The position numbers and the translations under genes are program-made. The notes under the pieces are model-generated. The model worked only from the letters and a program-made list of their open reading frames with translations, searched no databases and was not told the DNA's origin. Positions 38,901 through 49,965 of a stretch of DNA of 64,000 nucleotides are shown in pieces (position 1 is the first letter of the stretch; each line of letters opens with the position of its first letter). This DNA comes from Cloeon dipterum (lineage: Eukaryota; Arthropoda; Insecta; Ephemeroptera; Baetidae): NCBI RefSeq assembly GCF_949628265.1, contig NC_088788.1, positions 18,166,001 to 18,230,000 on the forward strand, in the 5' to 3' direction.

Positions 38901-41893
38901 GTACTACGATTACAACTTTTACGCCTCGAGCAGCGATCACCCCGAAGTGTCACCGCTGCCGCGGTGGCTTTGGGCAACGGCTGCCCTCAATCTCTTCCTC
39001 GCCTACACGCTAGGTGAGCCCACAATTATCTCATATTCAATCAAAACAGTATCATTTATTTCGCATGACAACGCTATTTCTGTAATAATTATGAGATTTG
39101 TTGTATTTTTTTGTACAGAGGAAAAACATCATAATATATTTTAAATTTAAAAAAAAATCAATGGAAGAAATTTAAAAATTCAACTGAAATTGCTGTATTT
39201 GATAGTTGTCAGATTTATTAATTATTAACACTGCGCTGAGGACGTTCCTTTAATTAATTATTTGGTCACTTCAGATGGTATTGACGGCAAGCAGGCGAGA
39301 CGAACGCAAACGAGCGGCCCACTGGGAGAGCTCTTCGACCATGGCCTCGACTCGTACACAACTGTCTTCATAGTCACGTGCATGTACTCTGCATTCGGCC
39401 GAACTGACCACAGTGTTTCGCCCATCCGGATGTACTTCTGTTTCTGGAACATTTTTCTCAACTTTTTCATTTCCCACTGGGAAAAGTACAATACCGGAGT
39501 TCTCTTTCTGCCGTGGGGCTACGACGCTTCAATGCTGGTACGAACAAATCTGCTCTGTAATGATGTTGTTGAATTTATTTAGCTTATGTTAACTGATAAT
39601 TATGTAGTTATTTTGGAGCGAAATAAGGTCATTGAACCGGCACAATATATGACTTTGAACCGAATTTCAGGCCACCATGGCGACCTTCACAGTGACTGCA
39701 TTTTATAGCCATACCATATGGAACTTTGACTTAGGAAGTTTATCATGCGGACAATTATTTGAAATTGTATTCTACGTCAGCGCAATCCTTTTCAACGTAC
39801 CAGTTGCCTTGTGGAATGTTTACTTGTGAGTATTTTTTATGCCTTATAAATTCTTTTGAGAGCTGGGTTTCACAATTTTTAGCAGCAGATTAGGTCTCTT
39901 TATTTTTCCTCTGTCTACATTTTAAGACTTATCAAAAGAGCTTAAATTCTTTAAAATTTTCTTTTATTTGACCCTCAAGTTGATAAAACGTCTGAACTTG
40001 TCACTGACAAGGAAACCCCGTGGTTCTGTCGGCGTCTGCCGCACCTATCAAGTATTTTTTTGCATAAAACGTGTTGATTTTAGTGATATAAACATGAGCC
40101 AGCGATCAAAATTTAAATAAAGGAATCAATAGATATTCAAAATGACAAAACGTACATTTCGATTGATTCTTCTTGTCAAGGAGAGTCGTATCAAATTTCA
40201 CAATGATTTTACGAAAATTGCCCAATTTTCAAAAACTAACAAGGATATCCCCCTTAAGACTTCATACTAAGGTTTGGCTCCATGACTCACCTTTGCGCGA
40301 GATACTAACTTTTCATCAGTCATTTTCTTATACATATTTGAATAAAAATCTACATGTCTGATGCTAAAATTTACTTAAATTTTGGAAGGTATGCTGGGCC
40401 AGGGGTTTTCTTGTAAATATATTTCATGTTGAATCATTGAATTTTCCATCATAACCATGAATCATTTTAGCTAAACATGTGATTTTCCTTTAATAACAGG
40501 TCCTACAGGGACAAGACGGGAAAAATGCGCGGTCCCCTGGAGGCGCTGCGCCCGTGCTTTTCAGTAGTCAGCTTTTTGGGTCTGTGTTCCTTCTGGATGG
40601 TGAATTCGCCGAACAATGTGATTGAAGTCGACCCGCGGGCGGTTTACTTCATGACGGGCACGATCTTCTCCAACATTTGCGTACGCTTCAGACTTATCCC
40701 GTCGCTCTCAGCACATTTCAAAATTTTGTTTCCATTCAGTGTCGTCTGATCGTCTCGCAAATGTCGAACACGCGGTGTGAAGCCATGCACTGGATCATCG
40801 CGCCTCTCTGGCTGATGGTGTTGCTCTTGGTCTACGTGCCTGCAATTTCTGCGTTCGAGCTGCCCCTGCTCTACGCAGTCACCATGTTAGCCACAGTCAC
40901 ACAAATCCACTATGGCACCTCCGTGGTGAGTTCAAACATCTCTTTTATCTCGTAATCTTTATTAGTTCTTGATGAGCCATGGATCAGCACTTAAACTTAA
41001 AAGCAATGTCAATAATGAAGAATTAATCCTTAATTTAACATGTTGATAAGCGTCATGTTATGCACTAACGTCTACTGGGAGTTAAATTAAATAATTATTT
41101 CCTCTTGATTACATTATAAAGAGATTTGCCAAGTTTGCTTAATTATTTAGAGCTCAATTTACCTTTATGAGTAATATTTTGAACTAAATGATAATATCTT
41201 TGTGTTGAGAGAAATTAGACATTTTTACTTACAAGAGGAGTGCATCTTTTAATCCAAAAACTTTAGTGCATTTTCGCTCCCATTTGATAGTGTTTGTGTT
41301 TGATAAATCATGACAATTTTCCAAAAGAATAGTCCACGTTATTTATGGTTTCTTTAATTTAAAACTTGAATATTAAACAAATTTCAACCTGCCATAATTT
41401 CTTGAAAAGTAATCACATAGCAACTCCTTTTTTATGGTGTGATTTTTACCAATAATTTTTCAATCCAAATTACAATACGTGTTAAGTCTCCATAATTTTA
41501 TATATTACGGATATTGCATCAGTAAAGTTTTCATATCTTTCATATTAGTTTTCATATTTTTTGTTTTAAGTTTAATAATATTTTTATTGAAATTGTCCTC
41601 ACCTTCTGATTTCGCCTTTCGCCTTGCTAAAAATTAAACTGAAATCCCCAGATCTTAACCTTTTGAAATATACCTTTCAGTTCTAAGCTATCAATTTTCA
41701 ATTTAATTGTGAAAGAAAGCAATAATTAACTGGGAAAAACAAGAAGAAAAGTCGAAATAAATTATATTTTCACCTTTCAACGTGTATGAGTATCATTAAA
41801 CTAATTTTGTGACTTTCGTGTTGCTTTCAGGTGCAAGAAATGTGCCATCACTTCAAAATAGAATGTTTCCGAATCAAAGACAAATCTGCCTGA
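35914..41893 (+). CDS. EPT1: Ethanolaminephosphotransferase 1 (SELENOI orthologue)
   Basis: Integral membrane CDP-alcohol phosphotransferase that joins CDP-ethanolamine to diacylglycerol, the last step of the Kennedy pathway to phosphatidylethanolamine. Exons: 35914-35961, 38697-38765, 38821-39013, 39275-39537, 39671-39825, 40500-40680, 40740-40925, 41831-41893. Phases agree, giving 385 aa. The catalytic signature D-G-x2-A-R-x8-G-x3-D-x3-D lies at residues 107-129. A conserved SHWEKYNTG...PWGYD stretch and several hydrophobic membrane segments follow. The N-terminal MHPFWNT segment and the overall match favour EPT1 over the Golgi/ER CEPT1 paralogue. The frame ends with TGA at 41,891-41,893, which falls at about the selenocysteine position of vertebrate SELENOI; eight more sense codons precede TAA at 41,918. 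AATAAA candidates lie at 42,578 and 43,052. Intron 1 is 2.7 kb. Confidence 0.9.
35962..38696 (+). other. EPT1 intron 1
   Basis: A 2,735-bp AT-rich intron. Several short random frames occur; no nested gene or repeat family was recognised. Confidence 0.8.
40926..41830 (+). other. EPT1 intron 7
   Basis: A 905-bp, very AT-rich intron between the penultimate and last coding exons. Nothing else was seen. Confidence 0.8.
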
Positions 41894-42059
41894 CTTTTGT
41901 GGGACAACACAAAATGCTAACCCTCAGCAGCATTTCGCCTTTTCCTCATTTCCCTGGGTTGCATATGTGTTGTCAGTCGAGTGTTTCTGCAACCTCGGAC
42001 ATCGTCAAGTATTTTTTTTTTCGAAATCGGTTTGATTTATTATGTACTCCAGAGCTTGC

Positions 42060-42900
42060 TACCTTTGCAGCACTCAAACGAGAACTTTCAGTCGTTTTCG
42101 CCGACAGATTTTGAGCCAGTTTTTGGCCATTACTTTACACATCGAGAACCTGCAGTTTTCCCTTTAGTTTAAGTGCGAATATTTAAACGTGTTTTAAATT
42201 TCCATGCAGAGTGGGCCCAAATTGACGAACTGACCTACACAATCAACAAATTGATCAAATGTATCGGGAGATCATATCAAGGTGGGATTGATTGAGGGTT
42301 ACAAAGTGTTTTATTGTTTGAACCAGTGTCTGCAATCTTGAATTACGTTATCATTGAGTGTAGTAATGTGCTGTTTCCAACGAATTCTAATATCACTTGT
42401 TTAATCATTCCTAGTCTCGCTTCTGTTGAACTAGCAACGCAGTACCAGATCAGTTTTTAAGTGATTCGAGGTTGCGTTTGGTAGGTTAGTCTGTCGCAAC
42501 AAAATGTCGAACAGCTTTGGAAAATCTTGATGTCTTTCATCCTATCTGAATGTCGCCAGTTCTAATATATACGATGTAATAAATACGCAGAATGCAAGAA
42601 TTATACGTGCTCACTACAAATTAAGAAGCCATGCGTCTTAGAAAATTTCAGCCTTCCATACCCATGTAAAGTATACATCAATTAGTGTTATTATTTATTC
42701 CTGGAAGACGCACACGCAGCTTTTTCATGAAGAGATTATAACTTTTAAGGGTAAATGCTTAGAGCAGCTTAATATTTGCATGTTGTGCAAATTGTATACA
42801 CCCAACCATGAAGCCAAGTTGTAGAAGACAGTCTCTTGTACATACACAAACTTGTTAAGGCGAACGTAAAAAATTAGTCATAGCTGGCCGAAATGTAAAT
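42060..42900. repeat. Diverged copy of the upstream flank of the 49.3-kb cuticle gene
   Basis: Blocks here match 49,940-50,790 in the same order: TTGCAGCACTCAAACG at about 42,066 and 49,953; CATCGAGAA at 42,140 and 50,027; an A-C-TAGCA...GATCAGTTT block at 42,430 and 50,170; TTAGAAAATTT-AGCCTTCCAT near 42,638 and 50,283; and a CTTAGA-CAGCTT...CATGAAGC series at 42,758-42,815 and 50,681-50,737. The copy lies downstream of EPT1 and may form part of its 3' UTR. It suggests a former cuticle gene or its flank once sat here. Confidence 0.7.
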
Positions 42901-43176
42901 TTGCATAATTTGAAGTAAAGCCGAAGATGTTGCTGTGGAATATAGATTGCAGGTGAGGAACAGCTTGGTCACTTTTTTAGGATCATAACGCATCAAGCGA
43001 GTATCGAAGATCAAGAAAACACCACTGGTTTGTGAACTACTCAACAGATTTAATAAAAGCCATGCTAATATAGCATAAAATCTCGCTTTATTTCATCCAT
43101 AGAATATCCGACTTACATAATATATTATTGTACACCCAACGAAAGTAATATTTTTAACAGTTTAATTTTTGAGTCA

Positions 43177-43561
43177 TTACAACTTCTTTCTACTGTTCAA
43201 ATAGTCTGACTTAATTTGATCCCTCTCCTCAGGTGGTGGCATGTACGGCTTGATACCATCTCTGCGCCTTTGCACTTTAATGTGATTCTGTAGAACAGAT
43301 CGAGGATTAAATATAATTTAGTGATTCATTTTTTTAATATTATTACCCAAAATTCCTTGCACACTTGATAATTTTTAAAAACGTTTGTGCAAGAGTCTCT
43401 GTCAAAATTGTTGTCGTGCATACACTTGAAAGACAATTCCTGCTCCTAAACTTACAAAATATAATGTAGTTAATAATTTTGGAGGATTTTCACATTTGTT
43501 TGCAGACCTTTAAACAGGGATTGTTGTACTCGCTAGTTAGCTTAGCTGGATCATTTCTCAT
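43177..43561 (-). CDS. CHCHD7: CHCHD7/COX23-like twin CX9C mitochondrial protein
   Basis: An 87-aa protein from three exons (43561-43508, 43445-43347, 43287-43177), all phase 0. Twin CX9C motifs at C16/C26 and C37/C47 form the coiled-coil-helix fold, imported by Mia40 into the intermembrane space. The family (yeast Cox23) is linked to cytochrome c oxidase assembly. The segment after the second motif (NHIKVQRRRDGIKPYMP) matches the CHCHD7 signature rather than other CHCH proteins. Donor 1 (GTCTGC) is weak, but splicing there restores the first CX9C. AATAAA on the minus strand at 43,092-43,087 lies about 85 nt past the stop, converging with EPT1. The first exon is 18 codons, too short to detect alone. 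Confidence 0.88.
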
Positions 43562-44520
43562 TGTGGCGAGTGAATAATTACTATTATATAATCGTTACAA
43601 TCAACTTGTTATTCTATTCCCGTATTCCAATAACAAGCACTGTTTTTGTCGAACATCTGTTCACAGGCTGATTTCACTGTCATTGGCTGCGTCCAAGGCG
43701 GCAGCAAAAAACGCAGGCCAACGGCGGGAAAAGCTGGCTAGCTCTTACGATACAGTGCGTTCAAAGTGAGCCAAAGAATTTACATAATTGAAAGTAGTGG
43801 CGATTTTACTCTCAATTGAAACAAATAAGTAAGGTTGTGAGTGTTATAAGATAGTTTTTTTTTCATAAAAAATATGAACAAGACGACTATTGTGAGACTG
43901 CTTTCGTCTGGGCTTCTTTTGGGTGATTATTAGACGGTCAAAAGGATCCTACACGCTCTACAATCACACACCATCTCGCTCTCTCATGATGGGAAGATTG
44001 CAATCATTTCAGTTTTATGAGATTGAGGCCCATTAGGATACATAATGATATCAGAAACGACTGAAGTTTAATAAATAATTCAACTATTTTAAGCCGTTTA
44101 TCTTTTAAGTATTGTAAGTACTTAAAAATGGCAATATTTAATACCTTGATTTATAGTTTTCAGCATTACAAAGTTTTCTACTTAAAAGAGGGTTTTAGAC
44201 CGAATCCAAAGGGGTGTAGGCTGATTTGCTGATTTCAAAAGGCGATCAATTACATACATAGTTAAATTATTTTTTGGCTCTCTTTATGGGAAAAATGGTA
44301 CAATGTCAAAGTCTCTTTAAAACTTCTTGATTTATGATAATTTGATGGTCCCACAACAATTGGAGGATCACAAAAAAGTCGATCGTTCAAACTATTATAT
44401 TGTGCTGTTTCTAGAGAAAATCAATATCCCAAAGTTTAAATCTGCCGAAAAATGAATTTTAAGTTTTGAGAGCTGAGCAAAAAATTAAAACTCCGTTCGT
44501 TTTTCAGTTCATAAAATGCA
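43562..44520. other. Intergenic, CHCHD7 promoter side
   Basis: The first 200 bp, upstream of CHCHD7, are GC-richer and contain ATTGG (an inverted CCAAT box) at about 43,682. The rest is AT-rich with no feature I can support. Confidence 0.4.
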
Positions 44521-44583
44521 ATAATTTATTTCAGGTTCCAAATGTGGCGCAAATTCACCTTGTTGAGCGAGTTGACTAGTCTC

Positions 44584-44948
44584 TTAGTGGATCAGGGTGG
44601 TGCCATAGGCGGAGTAGGCGAGGGGGGCCTTGTAAGCGAGGGGAGCGGCGTAGGGAGCGTAGGCGGGGGCGGCGTACGAGGCGTAGGCGGGGGCAGCAAC
44701 AACGGGGGCATGAGCGTAGGCGGGGGCGGCGTAGGCGACGGGGGCGGCAGCAAGGACGGGGGCCTTCACGGCGACCTTGTAGGTGTTGGCGTAAGAGGTG
44801 GCCACGGGGGCGGTGTAGGCCAGGGGGGAGGCGATGAGTCCAGCCTGGGCAACGGCCACGAGGGCGGCGAAAGCGACCTGCGAATTGAAATTGTGTTAAA
44901 GTCGAACTGTGGGGGTGCGGAGGGTGAGAAACTCACGAGCTTGAACAT
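44584..44948 (-). CDS. Alanine-rich cuticle-type protein, gene A
   Basis: 101 aa from two exons (44948-44937 encoding MFKL; 44877-44584). The intron interrupts the signal peptide, as is common in insect cuticle genes. The signal peptide ends near the 'AQAG' of exon 2. The mature chain has a TSYANTYKVAVK core and AAPAY/YASYAAPAY repeats, ending YGTTLIH. This is the low-complexity Ala/Tyr/Pro style of structural cuticle proteins without a chitin-binding R&R consensus. TATAAA lies at 45,015-45,010 (minus strand), with an initiator-like TCAT near 44,989. Minus-strand AATAAA is at 44,530-44,525. It is the shortest and most diverged member of the cluster. Confidence 0.83.
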
Positions 44949-46748
44949 GATGGGATGGGTTGGTTGGTTGCTGCGAGTGAACAAGTGATGAACTCTGCAG
45001 GCCTGGCGATTTATAAAGCAACTCGGCCTCTCAGGGTGGGGGCACGCCGGCCCGGTGGGTGGAGGCGTTTACCTGCACTGTGTACACTTACGTGAGCACC
45101 TGACGGCCGCCGCAAAAGACGCAAGCTTATCGAAGCGAAGGTGGTGAGAGGAGTACGGCCGAGGTTAAGCAAAAGCGATGGAGCGTCTGAAAAATAAAAC
45201 ACGCTCTGCGTGATATTAAATCCGCTTCCGCGTGACGCGTTTGATAACTGAGACAGTGACACTGCAATTGCAAAATTTAATTGGTCCTTTTGTTAAAATG
45301 TAAACTATATAAAACGCTATTTATTCTGAAAATATATATATATGAATTTTTCCTATCGTTAATCAAATGTTGCAATTTTTTTGTAAATTTTACTAAGAAC
45401 CGTAATTTTATTATTATTGTTCCATCACACATAGCTGCAGTTTACAGCCGGAACTAGTAGGGTATCAATAAATAAAATACATTTTAATGAGGAAATATCC
45501 GATTTTTCCTTCATGAACAAATCCTAGATATCTTAACCTTTAAAGAAATAAAAATGCAAAGAGTTTTTAGGTCACAATTTTCCTGCATCAAAAGATAACT
45601 TGCTAATATTCAGTTTAAAATGGTAATGGTTTATAATTTCAAAATTAAATTGTTTGGTCAAATATATGCCAATTTTTTATGATGCGCATGCCAAGGTATT
45701 TTTATTTGTAACCAATTCAAATGCTAATTTTCCTCCTTCAACTTTAATGTGTTTTTTAGACGTTAATTACGAAAAATATAAAATTTCAATTTAGAGAGTC
45801 ATAAATATACATCATTTTGTTTAAAATTTAAATTTGAGATTTTTCACCAAATTTTAATAAGGGGTCCACGTTTGCTGCTGTCAGATTTTATGCGAAAAAT
45901 GATTGAATTCTAAATTTTATCAAGGAAAATTTCGGAGTATTTGTTTTCACGAAATAGCACTACTCTGTGCAGAATTGACTTAAGGATGGGAGGTATATAG
46001 AGTATGACCAGTTTTGTATGTTTTTATTAGTTTTCATTGGATTCCCTATGTTTTTATTTCCTACCTTTTTTCTGTTATCTCTTCTATTAAAAAGTGTCGA
46101 TTTTAGGTAAAAAAATTTGTATTTATTTTTGGTAAAAATAAGAGAGATTTTCCTTGGTTAATCCTACCAAACAAAATGTGCGCTGACATTCACAAATTTG
46201 AGTCTAGGACCCAATTAGTCATAATTAAAAATTTCTTGTTTTAGCACTTCATAAAAATGCAAGGGAGATAAGATAAAATCTGACACAGATTGTTGGCATA
46301 ATACAGTCATTAGAAATGATTTTGAAACGCGATACACTCGCATTACGTGTAAAATGGACTCAGCCTTGAGGGTCATCGCCAAACGCAACCTTCGTTTCGC
46401 TTGCCTGCCCAATTTCGATTCGAGGCGTGTTCACTGCATTGTTGTAACAATTACTTTCCTCGAAGTGTCTGCAAAGGAAAAAACGCATAATTCGAAGCGT
46501 AAATAACTATAAAGTGTATTATAGAAAAACCAATATAGAGCATGAGAGGCGAGGCTAATGAATATCTCATTAAAAGTGCCTTGAGTGTAAAAAGTGAGTA
46601 TAAACGCACTGTTCTAAGCGCGACACACTTGCACTCGATGAGGACAAATTAAATAAATTTTATGCATTTCAAATGGGAAATGTGAAAAGCCTTGTTTCTT
46701 GCCAGTGTACGACCACATGCTGTCCGGCGTGCGCACACTCACACACAA

Positions 46749-46775
<27 letters not shown>
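46749..46775. repeat. (CA)n microsatellite
   Basis: A CA dinucleotide tract, extended leftward by an interrupted run from about 46,737. Confidence 0.95.
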
Positions 46776-46779
<4 letters not shown>

Positions 46780-48404
46780 GCGGCCGACAAACCAGGCTAA
46801 TTCTCTTGACAATTGTGGAGCAAGGACCAGGTTGAGTTATTATTTTCACTGCCACGCAGTATCAGCTCTGAGACGCCCATTTTGAATTTATTATTGCAAC
46901 GGCACAGCAAAACCACATCCCTGCAATTAGGCAGATAACAAGCTCGGCTCATTGTAGTGGCATAGAGATCAAAGATATTAATGTATAATTTTACAATTTA
47001 TTTCTCTTGAGATTGCTTGCAGTTCTGAATGTTCTAAATACTCATTTATGATCAAATGCTCCTTTTGATAATATATATCATTTATATAACATGGATTTAA
47101 TACCTGTTTTTGAAAAATATTACCACGTTTTAGGGGTGTAAGTCGCAGAACGGCAGAACCTAAAAAAGCTGAAACTTCTGTCTTTTACATTGCAATTTCG
47201 TTGAAAATTTTGGATATCTAAACTTTCAATCATTGCAGATGATTGAAACATAAAAACGCCTAGCTTGAAAACGTACAATTTTTTCCGGCTATCCACAAAT
47301 AACTAGAAAAAAAAAATCATTTTTGCTTTTAACTTAAGTTCAAGCAATGCGCTCTTCGAGTCAGCGATGTGGAAATGGAATTTAACGCGTGTGCGCTCGA
47401 TGGCATCGAATTATGCCTGTTACACAAGCGAGTGTGTGTGTGTGAGTGCTCTCGATATCACTTGCACTAGGCTTGCATCGCGAGAGTGTATTACTTTATT
47501 ACGCTGCGAGTGCCATTGAAGCGACAAGCGTTACTAATTGGAGAGGTGAAAATCAAACTCCATGCCGCCGACGCTTCATCAACATGACACTTAGCTGACG
47601 TGTCGTAAATCTCATCAAATTTTAAGCCACGCGTCAAAGATATTTTATATAGAATCAAAATGGACGAGGTTGATGAATTGACACCTTTGCCACCTGACGT
47701 AAAAATTACAAATTAATAATGCTTTAAAAGTTAAAAGTCTCTTGTGGCAAGAAAACAGTTTGAAAAGCGAAGAAAATGAAAGACTTACTCATCATCTGAT
47801 GGAGCCCTACAAAATTGAGATGTTTTTATGTGTTTTAGTGCTATCAAATGTTCTGTAAAAGAATAACTGTTACAATGCCACAGTTTAACGACCGGAAAAA
47901 ACAGCAGTAAAAATGCTCAAGCAGAAACAAGTCAATAAAAAATTTAATGAATCCAGTATTATTACACCTCACTATCTCGACAATTACCCTTCCCATTTAT
48001 TAACGAACATTAGTTTGATTGAAGGAGCTAGATTAACTTTTGGTGATAAATTATATGCAATAAAATGAGTAAAAAAGAAGAAAATTTAATTAAACGTACT
48101 ATATACGCACAACACTAAAATTATTTTACACACAGCCTTGAAGTTTATTTTAAATTGAATGTGTTGGTCTGTGTATTGAATGGAGAGTAAATAAGTAAAT
48201 GAAGCAGATTTATAAAAATAATTTTGGGCAATCTGTGCACCACCTAAAAAGCATGGACCGAAAATTCTTGATTAGGCTCAAAAACGGTGACATGCAACAT
48301 CTGAAACAAACTTAGCTCTGTGTTTAAACCATACGAATATTTTAAAGAAAATTTGAACGTGCTTAGGAGTCTGAATGAAAGTCTCTCTTTGTGTTTTCTA
48401 CAGA

Positions 48405-48580
48405 GCTGTCTTGAAAGGATAGGCAACCTGCTCTATTCTTGTGTAAATCCAGTTGCCTATCCTCTAGCAAGCGTAATTTAAGTTGTTCTACTCCAATAAT
48501 TCCGGCATTGAAATAAAGGTATACATCCGATGAAAGCGAGAAGTGCAAGGTTACAACTCGAAACAAAAATAGTGGGAACA
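48405..48580 (-). pseudogene. Decayed copy of the inter-cuticle-gene coding-like module
   Basis: Read on the minus strand, this matches the module at 52,538-52,720. The translation GNWIxTRxEQVAY is preserved but with in-frame stops, and a VVTLHF...SDV segment lies upstream in another frame. It sits about 0.7 kb downstream of cuticle gene B. The function of any parent gene is unknown. Confidence 0.5.
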
Positions 48581-49304
48581 CCTGCTTAAATTCTTCATTG
48601 AATTCCTTTGTCAAGCCACAAAGTGAGTAGTGAGTAGTAGTACTCTTGCAATTACAGGCATTGAAATTACTTTCTTAAATTGGCAACCTCAATTCGATTT
48701 CAACTTTATATCATAGGGCTTATAAAATAGGCTATGGAAATAAATAAAATATTATGTTTTCTGCTTTCTAACACAAGATAATTAGTGAGTTGTTCAGGAG
48801 TTGATTATTTTTTATGCAATATATAACATCATGCAATATAATGTATCACTTGTTTTTTATTGAAAATTGTTCTATAATTCTTTTAATATTCCAAGCAATA
48901 TTTATGCAACAATACTTAGTAAAGTTAAATGAGCAAGTTCTAGATTACTATGATCTGATTTCATATCTTTGAAATCGAGCTCAAAATATATTCAGACAAA
49001 AGAATAAAATGATAAGCTACAAAAATTAATAAATGTTCCATAAAATAAAGTTATTATGAACTTTTAGCAATATCCAAATTCAAGATTAAATTTTCTGCTT
49101 GCATTTTTCTGTCTTCCAGACCGGCATATGTATTGTAATTTCAAGTAAAAGAGGAATGTTTTTGTCGAATTTGACTTTGTGTAGTCAAGTAATTTATTCA
49201 CAATATGATGTTTACAAACAATATCTATTTGTCATTCATGGTGTTGGTGTGGAATTAATAAATTAGATGTAACATCACTCAGTCTATGTTCAAAGAGATC
49301 ACTC

Positions 49305-49820
49305 TTAGTGGATGAGGGCAGCGCCGTAGGCGGGGGACGCGTATGAAGCGTAGGCGGGGGACGCGTATGAAGCGTAGGCAGGGGCGGCGTAGGAAGCGTA
49401 GGCAGGGGCGGCGTACGAGGTGTAGGCGGGGGCGGCAACGACGGAAGCGTGGGACGCGTAGGCGACGGGGGTCTTGACGGCGACCTTATAGGTGTTGGAG
49501 TAAGAGGTGGAGACGGGGGCGGCGTAGGCAGCGTGGGTGGCGTAGGCAGGGGCGTACGCGGTGTGGGCGGCGTAGGCAGCGGGGGCGTACGTAGCGTGGG
49601 CGGCGTAGGCGGGGGCGGCGTAAGCTCCGTACGATCCGTAGGTCAAGGGGCTGGCATAGGCAGCGGGGGCCAGGAGTTGTCCGGCGCTGGCGACGGCCAG
49701 GAGGGCAGAGAAAGCGATCTGAAATCAGAGTGCGTCGGGTAAGTTTCGAAATCTATTTCGGGCTGAAAAGAAAAAGTTTGAAATTTGTAAGTGAAACTGA
49801 GAACTCACGAGCATGAACAT
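49305..49820 (-). CDS. Alanine-rich cuticle-type protein, gene B
   Basis: 141 aa from exons 49820-49809 (MFML) and 49718-49305. The signal peptide spans the intron and ends near 'ASAG'. The mature chain carries AYAAPAYA repeats, an STSYSNTYKVAVK core, a variable stretch, and four YASYAAPAY/YASYASPAY units before YGAALIH. The start is fixed by the shared MF(K/M)L first exon and its promoter, not by the internal Met at about 49,646. Minus-strand AATAAA is at 49,198-49,193. The 3' flank from about 49,150 is clearly related to those of the genes at 53.6-62.9 kb. Confidence 0.85.
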
Positions 49821-49851
49821 GTTGATGTGTTGAGGAACTGAGCGAACAGAA

Positions 49852-49882
49852 TGATTTCTGGACACTAACTTTCGCTTTTATA
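49852..49882 (-). promoter_or_regulatory. TATA box and initiator of cuticle gene B
   Basis: Minus-strand TATAAAA (49,882-49,876) lies 30 bp upstream of the A of a TCATTC initiator (49,852), the arthropod core-promoter geometry. The same pair precedes the other late cluster genes. Confidence 0.85.
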
Positions 49883-49920
49883 GTACGGCTGCCGAGAGTA
49901 AATTAAGAAGAGGGGCGCAA

Positions 49921-49965
49921 ATAGGCGAGTCCGCAGCGCCGGCCCGAAGGATTGCAGCACTCAAA
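49921..49965 (-). promoter_or_regulatory. Conserved block upstream of cuticle gene B promoter
   Basis: A GGCGAGTC...GCAGCGCCGGCC-GAAGG block, about 40-80 bp upstream of the TATA box. It is shared with 54,411-54,460 (and its copies) and with 63,695-63,740. It is a candidate common cis-regulatory element of the cluster. Confidence 0.5.

Larger units (their letters stand above)
45020..49190. other. Spacer between cuticle genes A and B
   Basis: About 4 kb of AT-rich spacer. It contains a (CA)n tract (46,749-46,775), a short GT run near 47,437 and one decayed copy of the cluster module (48,405-48,580). No gene was recognised. Confidence 0.6.

Noticed and set aside
42727-42860. ATGA...GA hairpins as a SECIS element for EPT1
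   Set aside because: Helices are short or need a large asymmetric bulge, and the ATGA near 42,808 is also present in the non-EPT1 duplicate at about 50,732. Not good enough to call.
47650-47716. 18-codon ORF with a good start context
   Set aside because: Too short, no homologous copy in the cluster, and no splice or promoter support.
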